Below, piece after piece: positions 1 to 8,616 of a DNA stretch of 64,000 nucleotides. Origin of the DNA: Bacteroidota bacterium (GTDB lineage: Bacteria > Bacteroidota > Bacteroidia > Chitinophagales > Chitinophagaceae); NCBI GenBank assembly GCA_016712665.1, contig JADJQP010000002.1, positions 248,001 to 312,000 of the forward strand, in the 5' to 3' direction. The notes below the pieces were generated by a model that saw nothing but the letters and a program-made list of their open reading frames with translations, was not told the DNA's origin and did no database searches. The translations under genes were made by a program, and so were the position numbers. The stretch's first letter is position 1. Every line of letters begins with the position of its first letter.

Positions 1-1
1 T

Positions 2-430
2 AGCCAAACTGCAGATTTTTTGAGCGGTTTACCTACCCAAGTTCCTTACCAGTTGCCAGCCAATTACTTTGAAAAGCTCGCTGATGAGGTTCTTTTAAAA
101 AGTTCCAAATCCCTAAAAATAGGCCCCCTTAGAGGCACCCGAACATTTTATGGAAAATTAAGTATTGCCGCCAGTTTGTTTATTATTTTGAGCATCAGTT
201 TTTTACTGATGTTTCACAATACCAAAACCGAAAATGTTGAAAATCAATTGGCCTTGGTTTCTGATGCCGAAATAAATAATTATATCCAAACCCATTCCTT
301 TGAATTTGAGAACGAATTGACTTTTCAGTCTATAGATGAATCAAAAATTGACTTGAACAAATTGGAAAATGACATTTACAATTCCTATTTTGACGACATC
401 AGTGAGGAGGAAATCAATAATTTTTTATAA
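2..430 (+). CDS. Partial membrane protein, probable anti-sigma-like partner of an ECF sigma factor
   Basis: The reading frame is open to the left edge of the window, so the N-terminus is missing; a TTG at 20 is only an internal leucine codon. The visible product is short, starts with a PYQLPANYFEKLAD segment, and has one hydrophobic segment (ISFLLMF region, 160-215) followed by an acidic C-terminal tail ending EEEINNFL. In Bacteroidota, small one-pass proteins with an 'LPxxYFExL' N-terminus usually follow an ECF sigma factor gene and act as membrane anchors or anti-sigma-like partners. The next gene, a Spy-like periplasmic protein 22 bases downstream, is the usual third member of that operon. 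The sigma factor itself would lie left of the window. Function is inferred from layout and sequence style, not from a catalytic motif. Confidence 0.6.
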   Translation, partial: SQTADFLSGLPTQVPYQLPANYFEKLADEVLLKSSKSLKIGPLRGTRTFYGKLSIAASLFIILSISFLLMFHNTKTENVENQLALVSDAEINNYIQTHSFEFENELTFQSIDESKIDLNKLENDIYNSYFDDISEEEINNFL

Positions 431-452
431 TATTACTATTTAGCCATATATC

Positions 453-1052
453 ATGAAGCGTGTATTAACCATATTATTTTTATTTTTAGTAATAAACTAT
501 CCGAGTTTTAGCCAAAGAGGCGAAAAATTAGAAAGTTTGAAAGTTGGTTTTCTGACCAATAAATTAAACTTGGATGCGCGGACTGCAGAACAGTTTTGGC
601 CCTTATATCATCAGTATGAGAATGAACTCATGGTGGTAGTGCAGGAAAGACGTAGGATGAACCAAAATGAAACTAGAAATGCAGACGAAATACTAGATCA
701 AGAGCAAAAAGCCCTTGACATAAAGCGCAAATACAGTAACCTGTTTTCTAAAGTGATATCCGGTGAGCAGTTAAATCAGCTATACCGAGCTGAAAAGGAA
801 TTTAGACAAATGGTTATCAAACGATCTCAAAAAAAAGAATTGAATTTTAGAAATAATAATGAGCGCACAGGACGGTTTGATCGGAATCAGCAAAATATGG
901 AACCCAGACCTCGAAATATGCCGGTTGCCTCGCCGAGAGACCAACAACCGCGACCGGCTCCTGCAAATAATGGCAGCAATTATGCTCCACCGGCACGTAA
1001 TCAGGCACCCGAACCCTCCTTGGACCGAAAAGGGGAACGAATGAGAAGATAA
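453..1052 (+). CDS. Periplasmic Spy/CpxP-like protein (sensor of ECF-type sigma factor class)
   Basis: 199 residues. An N-terminal signal peptide (MKRVLTILFLFLVINYPSFS, cut before QRGEK) is followed by a charged helical region with the pattern 'FLTNKLNLDARTAEQFWPLY' and many K/R/E/Q residues. The C-terminal ~70 residues are low-complexity, rich in Pro, Arg, Asn and Gln. This matches small periplasmic proteins of the Spy/CpxP type that Bacteroidota databases often name 'sensor of ECF-type sigma factor'. They are thought to sense envelope stress or metals by binding unfolded proteins. It lies 22 bases after the anti-sigma-like gene and is probably co-transcribed. It converges with the minus-strand cystathionine beta-synthase-like gene, with only 8 bases between the two stop codons. 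Confidence 0.6.
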   Translation: MKRVLTILFLFLVINYPSFSQRGEKLESLKVGFLTNKLNLDARTAEQFWPLYHQYENELMVVVQERRRMNQNETRNADEILDQEQKALDIKRKYSNLFSKVISGEQLNQLYRAEKEFRQMVIKRSQKKELNFRNNNERTGRFDRNQQNMEPRPRNMPVASPRDQQPRPAPANNGSNYAPPARNQAPEPSLDRKGERMRR

Positions 1053-1060
1053 TAGAACCT

Positions 1061-2041
1061 TTACAAAAAGCCCTTTTCTTTCATCCAATCGTCATTGTAA
1101 ATTTTGCCAATGTATCTGCTACCATGATCGTGCAAAATAACTACTACCACATCTGTAGGTTTGAATCGATTTTTCAGTTGCACCAAACCTTGCACGGCAG
1201 CTCCGGCAGAAGATCCACAAAACAACCCTTCCTCTTTCGCTAGCCTACGACACATCAGCAAAGATTCTTTGTCATCTATCGTTTCCATATGATCAATAAA
1301 ATTTCTATCGTAATTATCAGGGATGAAATCTTCGCCCATTCCTTCAACTGCATAAACTCTAGCCAGCTCAGGCTTGACTTCATGGGTATCAAACCAGTGT
1401 TTCAGTATAGAGCCGGCAGGATCAATTCCAATAATTTGAACCTCAGGATTTTGTTCCTTCAAATACATCCCTGTACCTACAAGCGTACCTCCAGTTCCGG
1501 TGGAAGCAATGTAATGTGTAATTCGACCTTCTGTTTGTCTCCATATTTCGGGGCCGGTGCTTAAATAATGCGCCTGTCTATTTGAAAGATTATTATATTG
1601 ATCGGGGTTCCAACCGTTACGTTCTTTTGCAATGCGGGCAGCGACGCTATAATAGGAACGGGGATCATCCGGTTCTACATCTGTAGGACATACATGTACT
1701 TCGGCGCCCATGGCTCTTAAAATATCTACCTTTTCCCTGCTCATTTTGTCAGCTAAGGTAAAAACACATTTATAGCCTTTTGCAATGGCCACCAGGGCCA
1801 GTCCCATTCCAGTATTTCCACTGGTGCATTCAACAATGGTGTCGCCCGGCTTTAACCTCCCCGACTTCTCTGCATCTTCAATAAGTTGCAAGGCAATCCG
1901 ATCCTTAATGCTGTTGCCCGGATTAAAATACTCGACCTTCGCATATACTTCACAAGGAAAATCTTTGGTTATTTTATTTAATCTTACCAGAGGCGTATTT
2001 CCTATGGTTTCTACAATGTGATTATAAACGTCTTTCATCAT
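1061..2041 (-). CDS. Cystathionine beta-synthase/cysteine synthase family PLP enzyme
   Basis: 326-residue fold-type II PLP enzyme. Visible motifs are the Schiff-base lysine in NPGNSIKDR (about K46), the phosphate- and substrate-binding SGNTG loop (residues 74-78), and the PLP-phosphate glycine loop TGTGGT (181-186). DDPRSYY near residue 125 and EGMGEDFIP near 235 are more typical of cystathionine beta-synthase than of CysK, but the C-terminal CBS-pair regulatory domain is absent. Likely reaction: beta-replacement on serine or O-acetylserine (cystathionine or cysteine synthesis). The start is MMK; a -7 box only about 12 bases upstream implies a very short leader. It lies downstream of the FKBP operon on the same strand but is separated by a good terminator, so it is its own unit. 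CysK/CysM activity cannot be excluded. Confidence 0.88.
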   Translation of the reverse strand: MMKDVYNHIVETIGNTPLVRLNKITKDFPCEVYAKVEYFNPGNSIKDRIALQLIEDAEKSGRLKPGDTIVECTSGNTGMGLALVAIAKGYKCVFTLADKMSREKVDILRAMGAEVHVCPTDVEPDDPRSYYSVAARIAKERNGWNPDQYNNLSNRQAHYLSTGPEIWRQTEGRITHYIASTGTGGTLVGTGMYLKEQNPEVQIIGIDPAGSILKHWFDTHEVKPELARVYAVEGMGEDFIPDNYDRNFIDHMETIDDKESLLMCRRLAKEEGLFCGSSAGAAVQGLVQLKNRFKPTDVVVVILHDHGSRYIGKIYNDDWMKEKGFL

Positions 2042-2052
2042 AATAATTTCTG

Positions 2053-2085
2053 CAAAGTTAAAAAATATAAATCAAGGTATCCTAA
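2053..2085 (-). promoter_or_regulatory. Bacteroidota-type promoter for the CBS-like gene
   Basis: On the minus strand a perfect TAnnTTTG box (TAACTTTG, 2053-2060) is preceded at 22 bases by a -33 TTG (2083-2085). Transcription would begin about 7 bases later, almost at the ATG codons 2041/2038. That fits a near-leaderless message, as seen for some Bacteroidota genes. Confidence 0.5.
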
Positions 2086-2091
2086 AAACAA

Positions 2092-2120
2092 AAAGATAGC
2101 TTCCATATGAAGCTATCTTT
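2092..2120 (-). terminator. Rho-independent terminator of the FKBP operon
   Basis: Perfect 12-bp stem AAAGATAGCTTC (2092-2103) / GAAGCTATCTTT (2109-2120) with a 5-base loop. On the minus strand it is followed by two T5 tracts (complement of 2081-2095). It lies just downstream of the last FKBP gene and separates it from the CBS-like gene. Confidence 0.8.
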
Positions 2121-2138
2121 CATGTATAAAAAAAATCA

Positions 2139-3037
2139 TTATTTGGTGGCAGCGTCTTTAGCGCCAAGCATTTCTACGTCAAATACTAAAATACTATTGG
2201 CCGGAATTCCCTTTTCGTTATTTGGATTTCCGGGCATTGCTCTTGTGCCGTATCCCAATGGTGATGGGATAATTAGTTTGGCTTTTGCACCTTTGTTTAA
2301 CAAGGCAATTCCTTCATCCCAGCCTTTGATAACTTGTCCACTACCTAACTGAAAGGTAAAGGGGTCTGTATGACCAAACTTTGGATCCTGATTGGAATCA
2401 AAAGTAGTACCATCTAATAATTTTCCGGTGTAATTCATGGTTACTTCCTGACCGGGCTTGGCATTTTCTCCTGAGCCGGCTTGCGTAATGGCATAGTACA
2501 AACCAGAACCGGTTTTAACTGCGGTAATGTTATTATCAACTAAGTACTTTTTAATAATTTCCTCATCTGCAGAAATTTGTTTTGTGGCGGTTTCCTGCTC
2601 TTCTTTTTGGTACTCCTCTAAGGATTTTACACTTACCATTTTAACATAAAAATGAACAGTGTCTCCCGATTTTACGAATGGTGGCTTTTGATCATTTCTA
2701 AAAATAGAATCGGCACAAACTCTAAAAACGGCACTATCACCAGCAGTGAGAAGTGTGAGTCCTTCCATTAAATCGCCATTATACTGTGGCTTGGCAATTT
2801 GCGCAGGAACCGGTTCATTATTGTTATTTTTCGAGAATCAAAAAGAACACTATCTCCTATTTTAGTAAGGATATGAAGCGAAATGATGCTTCCTATATCT
2901 GTTTTTTTATCGCCTTTTTCGTCTTTTACAATTAGGTATTCAAGGCCTGATTTTAATTTGGTATATTTCTTTTGTGTGCATGAAAACATACCTGTAATTA
3001 TTAGCAACGAAGCTAATAGCATTTTGTTTTTTGTCAT
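2139..3037 (-). pseudogene. FKBP-type peptidyl-prolyl isomerase lipoprotein (copy 1), one frameshift
   Basis: Two reading frames together encode a ~299-residue lipoprotein. It has a signal peptide with lipobox GMFSC, an N-terminal degenerate FKBP-like half (YTKLKSGLEYLIVKD...), and a complete C-terminal FKBP domain (MNYTGKLLDGTTFDSN, VIKGWDEGIALL, IPSPLGYGTRAMPG, VFDVEML). FKBPs catalyse proline cis-trans isomerisation and act here as envelope folding factors. The frame breaks at an A5 run (2827-2831 on the plus strand); one more A restores NNNNEPVPAQIAKPQYNGD, matching the intact neighbour. A sequencing error is more likely than true decay, because both halves are otherwise well conserved. 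It is the last gene of the NrnA-FKBP3-FKBP2-FKBP1 operon and is followed by a terminator. Confidence 0.8.
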
Positions 3038-3055
3038 TGATTTTATTTTAATTGA

Positions 3056-3937
3056 TTATTGTTTTGGCTGCGCAGGAGCGGGTTCCGGATTAATTTTCAA
3101 AAGTTCCACGTCAAATAAAAGTACCTCATTTGGTCCGATTTTAGAACCCGGAGGGCCATTTTGTCCATAAGCTAAATGTGAAGGAATGAGTAAGGTTCCC
3201 TTTCCTCCTTCTTCAAAAAGAGGAATGCCTTCAGTCCAACCTTTAATAACACCTGATAGAGGAAATTCAATAGGCTCACCACGATCGTAGGAAGAATCAA
3301 AGGTTTCACCATTTAACTTGTATCCTTTATAATGTACTTTTACCTTGTCGGCTGCAGTTGCATGTTTTCCATTTCCTGCTCTATCAATAACATAATAAAT
3401 ACCGGAAGCTGTTTTTTGTGTTTTCAAATTATTTTTTGCAATATAATCTTGCAACAATTTATCATCGATTCCAATTTGCTTCGCCGATTTTTCTAACTGG
3501 TCTTTTTCATATTCTGCTTTTGATTTTGCGGTAACCATTTTTACATAGAAATATACCGTATCACCACTTTTAACATTTGGGGGCATTTGGCCTCCTCTAA
3601 AAATCGAATCGGCAGGTGTGCGGAAAATCGCGCTATCACCAGGGCTTAACATGGCAAGTCCTTCCATTACATCGCCATTATATTGTGGCTTAGCAATTTG
3701 AGCAGGTACGGGTTCGTTGTTGTTCATAGAATACGAATCAAATAATGCGGTTCCATTTACAACCGTTTTAATATGCATGGTAACCATGCTTCCTTCCACA
3801 GCCTTTGTCCCTGGAAGATCCTTAATTATGGAATGCTCCAAAGAGGATTTCAATTTTGTGAACTTGTTTTTTTGAGCATATGACTGGTGGAATCCACAAG
3901 CCAATAGCATTATTAATAAAAAGAGTTTGTTTTTCAT
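3056..3937 (-). CDS. FKBP-type peptidyl-prolyl cis-trans isomerase (copy 2, intact)
   Basis: 293 residues; signal peptide MKNKLFLLIMLLACGFHQSYAQ. The N-terminal half is a divergent FKBP-like domain (KLKSSLEHSIIKDLPG ... GDVMEGLAMLSPGDSAIF). The C-terminal half is a canonical FKBP domain with VHYKGYKLNGETFDSS, GVIKGWTEGIPLF, LLIPSHLAYG and VLLFDVELL, carrying the aromatic pocket residues expected for PPIase activity. A Pro/Ala-rich tail follows. It is the only uninterrupted member of a tandem triplet. It lies 18 bases upstream of copy 1 and 19 bases downstream of copy 3, so it is part of one operon. Likely a periplasmic or outer-membrane-associated foldase. Confidence 0.9.
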   Translation of the reverse strand: MKNKLFLLIMLLACGFHQSYAQKNKFTKLKSSLEHSIIKDLPGTKAVEGSMVTMHIKTVVNGTALFDSYSMNNNEPVPAQIAKPQYNGDVMEGLAMLSPGDSAIFRTPADSIFRGGQMPPNVKSGDTVYFYVKMVTAKSKAEYEKDQLEKSAKQIGIDDKLLQDYIAKNNLKTQKTASGIYYVIDRAGNGKHATAADKVKVHYKGYKLNGETFDSSYDRGEPIEFPLSGVIKGWTEGIPLFEEGGKGTLLIPSHLAYGQNGPPGSKIGPNEVLLFDVELLKINPEPAPAQPKQ

Positions 3938-3956
3938 GTTTTGTTTTTATATTATT

Positions 3957-4864
3957 TTATTTGTTTAAGGGTTTAATATTCGTTAATTCCACATCAAAAA
4001 TTAAAATGGAATTTGCGGGTATCCCTTTGGGATTGTTAGGATTACCCGGTACAGCCTGCGCAGCATATCCTAATCGTGAAGGAATATAAAAAGTTGCCTT
4101 GGAGCCTAGGGGAAGTAATGCGACACCTTCGTCCCATCCTCTGATGACCCTATTGACGCCAAGAGGAAATTCAAATGGTGTCATATGATTAAATGCGGAA
4201 TCTATATTGCTGTCAAATGTAGTACCATCTAATAATTTTCCTCGGTAATTCAAACTTACGGTATCGTTTACAGTTGGCTTCGCACCTTTCCCCTCTTCCT
4301 TAATTAGATAATAAAGCCCTGAGGCCCTCCTGCAGGGCGGTTTGCTTCTGATCCTCTTTCTGCTGTTTGGCTAATTGTTCTTTGATTTGCTTGTTGATTT
4401 TTTCTTGCTGTTCTTTTTGAACGATATCCTTGGTCTTAATAGAAACCAACTTAATCATGTACTGCACCTTTTCCCCTTTTTTGATAAAATCCGGTTTCTT
4501 TTGTTTCGTATTTTTATACACCAAATCTGCATCTATCAGGCAAACAACGCTGTCCCCCGGGTTCATTAGATTTATGACCTCAATAATATCTCCTTTAAAT
4601 GCCGGTTTGGCCACTCCAAATTCTACGGGCTTTCCTTTATTCTGTTGAAACGAATTATATAGGTATCGATTGCCGGCAATAGAAATCATATTGATTTTTA
4701 TTTGATCACCTTCCTTAGGTTTTAATCCGCCCGGCTTATCCACCACAAACGCATACTCGATACCAGTACCTGTTTTTTGAAGTTAATGGGGGCTGGATTG
4801 GGTTGAGCACTAACTTGAAGCCACAGAAACATTGAAAATGCAGCTATTGTAAATCTAAATAACA
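3957..4864 (-). pseudogene. FKBP-type peptidyl-prolyl isomerase (copy 3), two frameshifts
   Basis: Third FKBP paralogue, readable in three pieces. It starts at 4864 (MLFRFTIAAFSMFLWLQVSAQ, signal peptide). The frame breaks at a T6 run (4773-4778); one more base gives KKTGTGIEYAFVVDKPGG. It breaks again near 4323-4335, after which SGLYYLIKEEGKGAKP and a full FKBP domain continue (LNYRGKLLDGTTFDSN, VIRGWDEGVALL, YIPSRLGYAAQAVPG). Layout is as in copies 1 and 2: a degenerate FKBP-like N-half, a K/Q-rich coiled linker, and a canonical C-half. The start overlaps the end of the DHH phosphoesterase gene by about 20 bases, so the two are translationally linked. The breaks look like indel errors, but real decay is possible. 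Confidence 0.75.
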
Positions 4865-5872
4865 TTGTTTTAGTTGTTTTTTATTTTCGTCTAATGCTTG
4901 TTTATAATTCCTTATGGTTTCGGATAAAGAAACATCTGATCTACCACCCGCCGCATTGTGATGCCCACCTCCATTAAAATAATCTCTGGAAAAAATGTTC
5001 ACGTTAAACTCACCTTTGCTTCGGAAAGACATTCGAATCTCATTGTCTCTTTCGCTGATAAAGGTAGAAAAAATAATGTTTTTTATACTTAAAGGATAGT
5101 TAACAATTCCTTCGGTATCGCCGGTATTGATTTTAAATCGATTCAATTCCTCTCTACTGACAGCAATAATAGCGCTATGGTACTCTGGAAAGAGAAGCAT
5201 TTTTTCAGATAGTACATAACCCAGAAATCGCAGTCTATTTTCTTGATAATTATCTAAAATGGCTTGATGTATAGCTGTAGGCTTTAGCCCTTTACTCATG
5301 AGGTTGGCTACCATTTCATGCACACTTGCGGTAGTACAGGGAAATTTGAAAGACCCCGTATCGGTCATAACTCCGGCGTATAAACACTGGGCAATTTCAA
5401 TATTGATGAGGGCATTGTCGCCACTTGCATTAATGAAATCATATATCATTTCGCAAGTACTACTTTTTGAGGGCTGACTGATTCCAAAATCAAATGTTTT
5501 ATCAGGATTTAAGTGATGATCAATAAGAATTTTTTTTGCCTTGGATTGTTGCAAAAAAGGCGCCATATCTTTTGTTCTAGAATACTGATTAAAATCAAGA
5601 CAAAAAATAATACCGCATTTATCGATAGCTGAGATTACATCCGATTTTTGCTCATCAAATTTGAGAACCTTATAAGCGGCAGGCATCCACTGCAAAAAAT
5701 CGGGCATGGAATTCGGTGAAACAACCACGCATTTATGGCCTTTAAGAGAAAAGTAGTGGAATAATGCTAAGGAAGCACCCAATGCATCCGCATCTGCATT
5801 GTAATGATGAGTAATTACAATCTGCTGTGGCGATTCAATTAAGTGAGCGATGTTTCTTAATAATTGTTGCAT
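4844..5872 (-). CDS. DHH/DHHA1 family phosphoesterase, NrnA-like (oligoribonuclease / pAp phosphatase)
   Basis: 342 residues. DHH motifs in order: HHYNADADALGAS (metal site I/II), CLDFNQYSR, ILIDHHLNPD (the DHH signature), then a DHHA1 domain ending in the substrate-binding GGGHHNAAGG. This is the NrnA group, which degrades 2-5-nt RNAs and removes the 3' phosphate from pAp in the cytoplasm. Length agrees with the family (about 310-345). It is the first gene of a minus-strand operon with the FKBP triplet. The pairing NrnA-FKBP is a layout I associate with Bacteroidota; a functional link is not evident. The first site reads 'NADADALG' rather than the usual 'PDGDALG', a conservative change that keeps the aspartates. 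Confidence 0.88.
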   Translation of the reverse strand: MQQLLRNIAHLIESPQQIVITHHYNADADALGASLALFHYFSLKGHKCVVVSPNSMPDFLQWMPAAYKVLKFDEQKSDVISAIDKCGIIFCLDFNQYSRTKDMAPFLQQSKAKKILIDHHLNPDKTFDFGISQPSKSSTCEMIYDFINASGDNALINIEIAQCLYAGVMTDTGSFKFPCTTASVHEMVANLMSKGLKPTAIHQAILDNYQENRLRFLGYVLSEKMLLFPEYHSAIIAVSREELNRFKINTGDTEGIVNYPLSIKNIIFSTFISERDNEIRMSFRSKGEFNVNIFSRDYFNGGGHHNAAGGRSDVSLSETIRNYKQALDENKKQLKQCYLDLQ

Positions 5873-5938
5873 TGGGAGTGCAAATTTGATTCTTATTTAG
5901 CATTTTTTCAAATCTATTTTTTTTAGTCGAAGGCGAAT

Positions 5939-5994
5939 AAAGTGCCCTAGATTATTCTCCAAATAATGACATATTGTAGAAAACAGGGCACTTT
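5939..5994. repeat. 10-bp inverted repeat between divergent genes
   Basis: AAAGTGCCCT (5939-5948) is the exact reverse complement of AGGGCACTTT (5985-5994), with a smaller ATTATT/AATAAT hairpin inside (5951-5956, 5962-5967). It lies between the divergently transcribed DHH gene and methyltransferase gene. It lacks a T tract, so it is not an ordinary terminator; it could be an operator or a structured leader. Confidence 0.4.
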
Positions 5995-6061
5995 CAAGTT
6001 CAACCGCAGTTATCATTTCTTAAATCAAAGCATAACATCCTTTCGAAAATTAGAATAATAA

Positions 6062-6093
6062 TTGATACTACAGGTAATTTGACTTTATATTTG
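6062..6093 (+). promoter_or_regulatory. Promoter of the methyltransferase gene
   Basis: A perfect -7 box TATATTTG (6086-6093) follows a -33 TTG (6062-6064) with a 21-base spacer. Because the box covers the GTG at 6093, translation must begin downstream, at ATG 6105 or ATG 6114. Confidence 0.6.
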
Positions 6094-6104
6094 TGCGGAT
6101 TATT

Positions 6105-7194
6105 ATGCCCAATATGAATAGAAATCAGAAAGAAACATTCTTTAAAGACAAAGATTACCATGCCTTTACAGCCTTAGAGAAGGCTCATTTTATTTCATTT
6201 GCACCCTATGCTTTTCAATCCTCAGTATTGCTAAGAGATTATGGTATCCTTACTTTGCTACAAGCAAATGATGATGGCCTTGATATCCAAGCAATAAATG
6301 CCGCAATAACAATTGGCTCCTACGGAGTGCGCATCTTATTAGAAGCAGGCATTGGTATTGGTTTACTTTATGAGGAAGCAGGCAAATACGTCATCACCAA
6401 AACGGGTATCATGTTTAATACCGACAAAATGGTGGTTATAAACACTAATTTCATGCGGGATATCTGTTATGAAGGAGCCGGCAAACTTAAGGAGTGTATT
6501 GAAACCGGAAAACCTCTTGGATTGTCTTATCTTGGAGAATGGGACACATTATACGAAGGCCTTTCAAAGTTAAATCCGCAGCAAACAAAAAGCTGGTTTG
6601 AATTTGATCACTATTATTCTGATTTTGTTTTTCCTGAGGTAATGCCCATTCTATTTGAATATGCACCCAAAAAAATACTGGATATTGGCGCCAATACAGG
6701 CAAGTTTAGTAAACAATGTTTGTCATATAACGCGGATGTAGAGTTATTTTTACTTGATTTACCGGGTCAATTGGCAATGGCAGAAAAGTTGTTAAAAGAT
6801 GCCGGATTTAATGGGCGATTCCAAAAAATTGCACACAATTTGTTAGATAACACAATTAGAATACCGGGAACCTACGATATAATTTGGATGAGTCAATTGT
6901 TGGATTGCTTTGCAGATCATGAAATTGTGAATATTCTTAAGAAGTGCAAATCGGCATTGAATGAGGGAGGGAAAGTGGTAATCAATGAAACCTTTTGGGA
7001 TCAACAACCCTTTCATGCCTCCATGTATTCTTTGCAAATGACTTCGCTGTATTTTACTACGATTGCAAATGGCAACAGCCAGATGTACGATAGCCGTGTT
7101 TTTTCTTAAGCTGGTGGCTGAGGCCGGCTTTAAAGTGGAGCATATCAAATGTAATGTAGCCAGCACGCATACGGTACTTACATTAGGACTCTAA
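6105..7194 (+). pseudogene. SAM-dependent O-methyltransferase (Methyltransf_2-like), one frameshift near the 3' end
   Basis: About 363 residues when repaired. The N-terminal ~100 residues form a winged-helix dimerisation domain. The Rossmann methyltransferase domain follows, with SAM motif I ILDIGANTGKFS, an acidic motif II (LFLLDLPGQ) and post-motif IWMSQLLDCF. This is the COMT/hydroxyindole-type fold; the substrate cannot be told from sequence. The frame breaks at a T6 run (7099-7104): removing one T restores a natural C-terminus ending LTLGL at 7194. The start is placed at ATG 6105 (MPNMNRN) because the upstream GTG lies inside the promoter. It is transcribed alone and converges on the GDSL lipoprotein gene 5 bases beyond its stop. 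Confidence 0.78.
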
Positions 7195-7199
7195 AGTCT

Positions 7200-8531
7200 T
7201 TACGGAAATAGAACCCCATTGTATTTGGTAACGTCCACTAAAGGAATAATTGCTCCATATTTTAGATTAATGCTTCTTAGAAATTCATTGGCAACCAAGG
7301 CGTAACCTCTTGCATTGGGATGCACACCATCTAAGCTTAAATGCACCACTGAAACAAAAACAGCATTCAAGTTTATCCCATTAAATATGAGGCCACTTTT
7401 TACTGTCTTTAGGTAGGAATTCATATCAACTAAGGCAACATTATAAGCAGTGGCTAGTGCAGCAATGCTTTGGTTGTACCTTGCTGTGTATAACTGAATG
7501 GTTGCAATTTCTGCTTGATCCAACACATAGGCGTCCTTCAATGGTTTTGCAGGTGAAACGCCCCATTGACCACATTTTAAAGAATCGCCGGGTGTTGAAA
7601 GCAGGATCAAATCGGATGCAGTTGCATGTCTCATAAATGGTGGTGCGGCACTATCTACCATTAGAAATCCATTGGCACCAGCTTTCCATGTAATGCTACC
7701 CAGGCCATTGGCTGTATAGAGTGCATTGAGCGTGTCTGCTTTCCCTTGCGTAAGTACTACACCATTCCAAGGAATGGTTGTAAAAAAGGGTACTGAAGTA
7801 ACATCCGGGACATTCGCAATCGCTCCTTTGGCGCCATTTTTGGTCAATGAATCCAACATCGTTTGAATAGAAGCTCGAACTTGTGCGGTATCGGACAAAG
7901 CCGGACTTAAGACATTAACCGGGGGTACTGCCCCACCTAAAGAATAGGAAAGTACGTCGTTGTTTCCAAGCCATAATGTAAAAAAGGTTGCATTCACTCG
8001 CATCGCTTCAGACAAAATAGTACTAACGGCTGGCGTTAAACAAAAGCGACTTAAGAATGGGTTTAATAAACTGTAGAGTCCCAAATTTGCATCAATAGCA
8101 CGGGCGCCTGGTACACCCACCAAATTATACGGTCCAAATGCCGAAACGTTATTAAGTGGAGTGGATCCTTTAGGGTCCAAAACCGGCGAAAGAGCAGGTG
8201 TGCTGCTGTTGCAGGGCAAAACAAAACCTAAAATACGGCCCGGGTTATTACTTCCATCATTACCCCCACCCTCATCCAAATAGGGAATAGAAAAAGTACC
8301 GCCACCCACTAATTTAAATTGGGTGGCTAACATATTCGGATATGAATTTTCCTGCCCACTTCTGCTGAGAGCTCCATCGGCGAAACCTGAAGTAAGAGAA
8401 TTTCCCACTGCTACATAGCGACTAAAGTCAGCGCTTCCTGCATTGATATCCCTTTCTTTTAAATTTGTTTTACAAGACTGGAATGCCAAGAAAAGACCCA
8501 AAATAGAACAGGCCACTATTGAATTTTTCAT
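7200..8531 (-). CDS. SGNH/GDSL hydrolase lipoprotein
   Basis: 443 residues. The signal peptide has a lipobox ending at Cys20 (AFQSC). Block I of the SGNH fold reads AVGNSLTSGF (nucleophile about Ser45). The glycine/asparagine blocks include LWLGNND, and the C-terminal Asp/His dyad is LDGVHPNARGY. These are esterases/lipases; the lipobox puts it at the outer membrane. The gene sits 85 bases downstream of a FadL/TodX-type porin on the same strand. This pair is common in Bacteroidota and suggests hydrolysis of lipidic esters coupled to uptake of the hydrophobic product. The N-terminal GNSL replaces the textbook GDSL but keeps the serine. Confidence 0.85.
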   Translation of the reverse strand: MKNSIVACSILGLFLAFQSCKTNLKERDINAGSADFSRYVAVGNSLTSGFADGALSRSGQENSYPNMLATQFKLVGGGTFSIPYLDEGGGNDGSNNPGRILGFVLPCNSSTPALSPVLDPKGSTPLNNVSAFGPYNLVGVPGARAIDANLGLYSLLNPFLSRFCLTPAVSTILSEAMRVNATFFTLWLGNNDVLSYSLGGAVPPVNVLSPALSDTAQVRASIQTMLDSLTKNGAKGAIANVPDVTSVPFFTTIPWNGVVLTQGKADTLNALYTANGLGSITWKAGANGFLMVDSAAPPFMRHATASDLILLSTPGDSLKCGQWGVSPAKPLKDAYVLDQAEIATIQLYTARYNQSIAALATAYNVALVDMNSYLKTVKSGLIFNGINLNAVFVSVVHLSLDGVHPNARGYALVANEFLRSINLKYGAIIPLVDVTKYNGVLFP

Positions 8532-8616
8532 AAATTAAATTATTATTTTTTGCAATTGAAAGTCGTATTTTTTAATTGAAATAGCTAGCATGCCTATCCG
8601 CTATGCTATGATTTTT

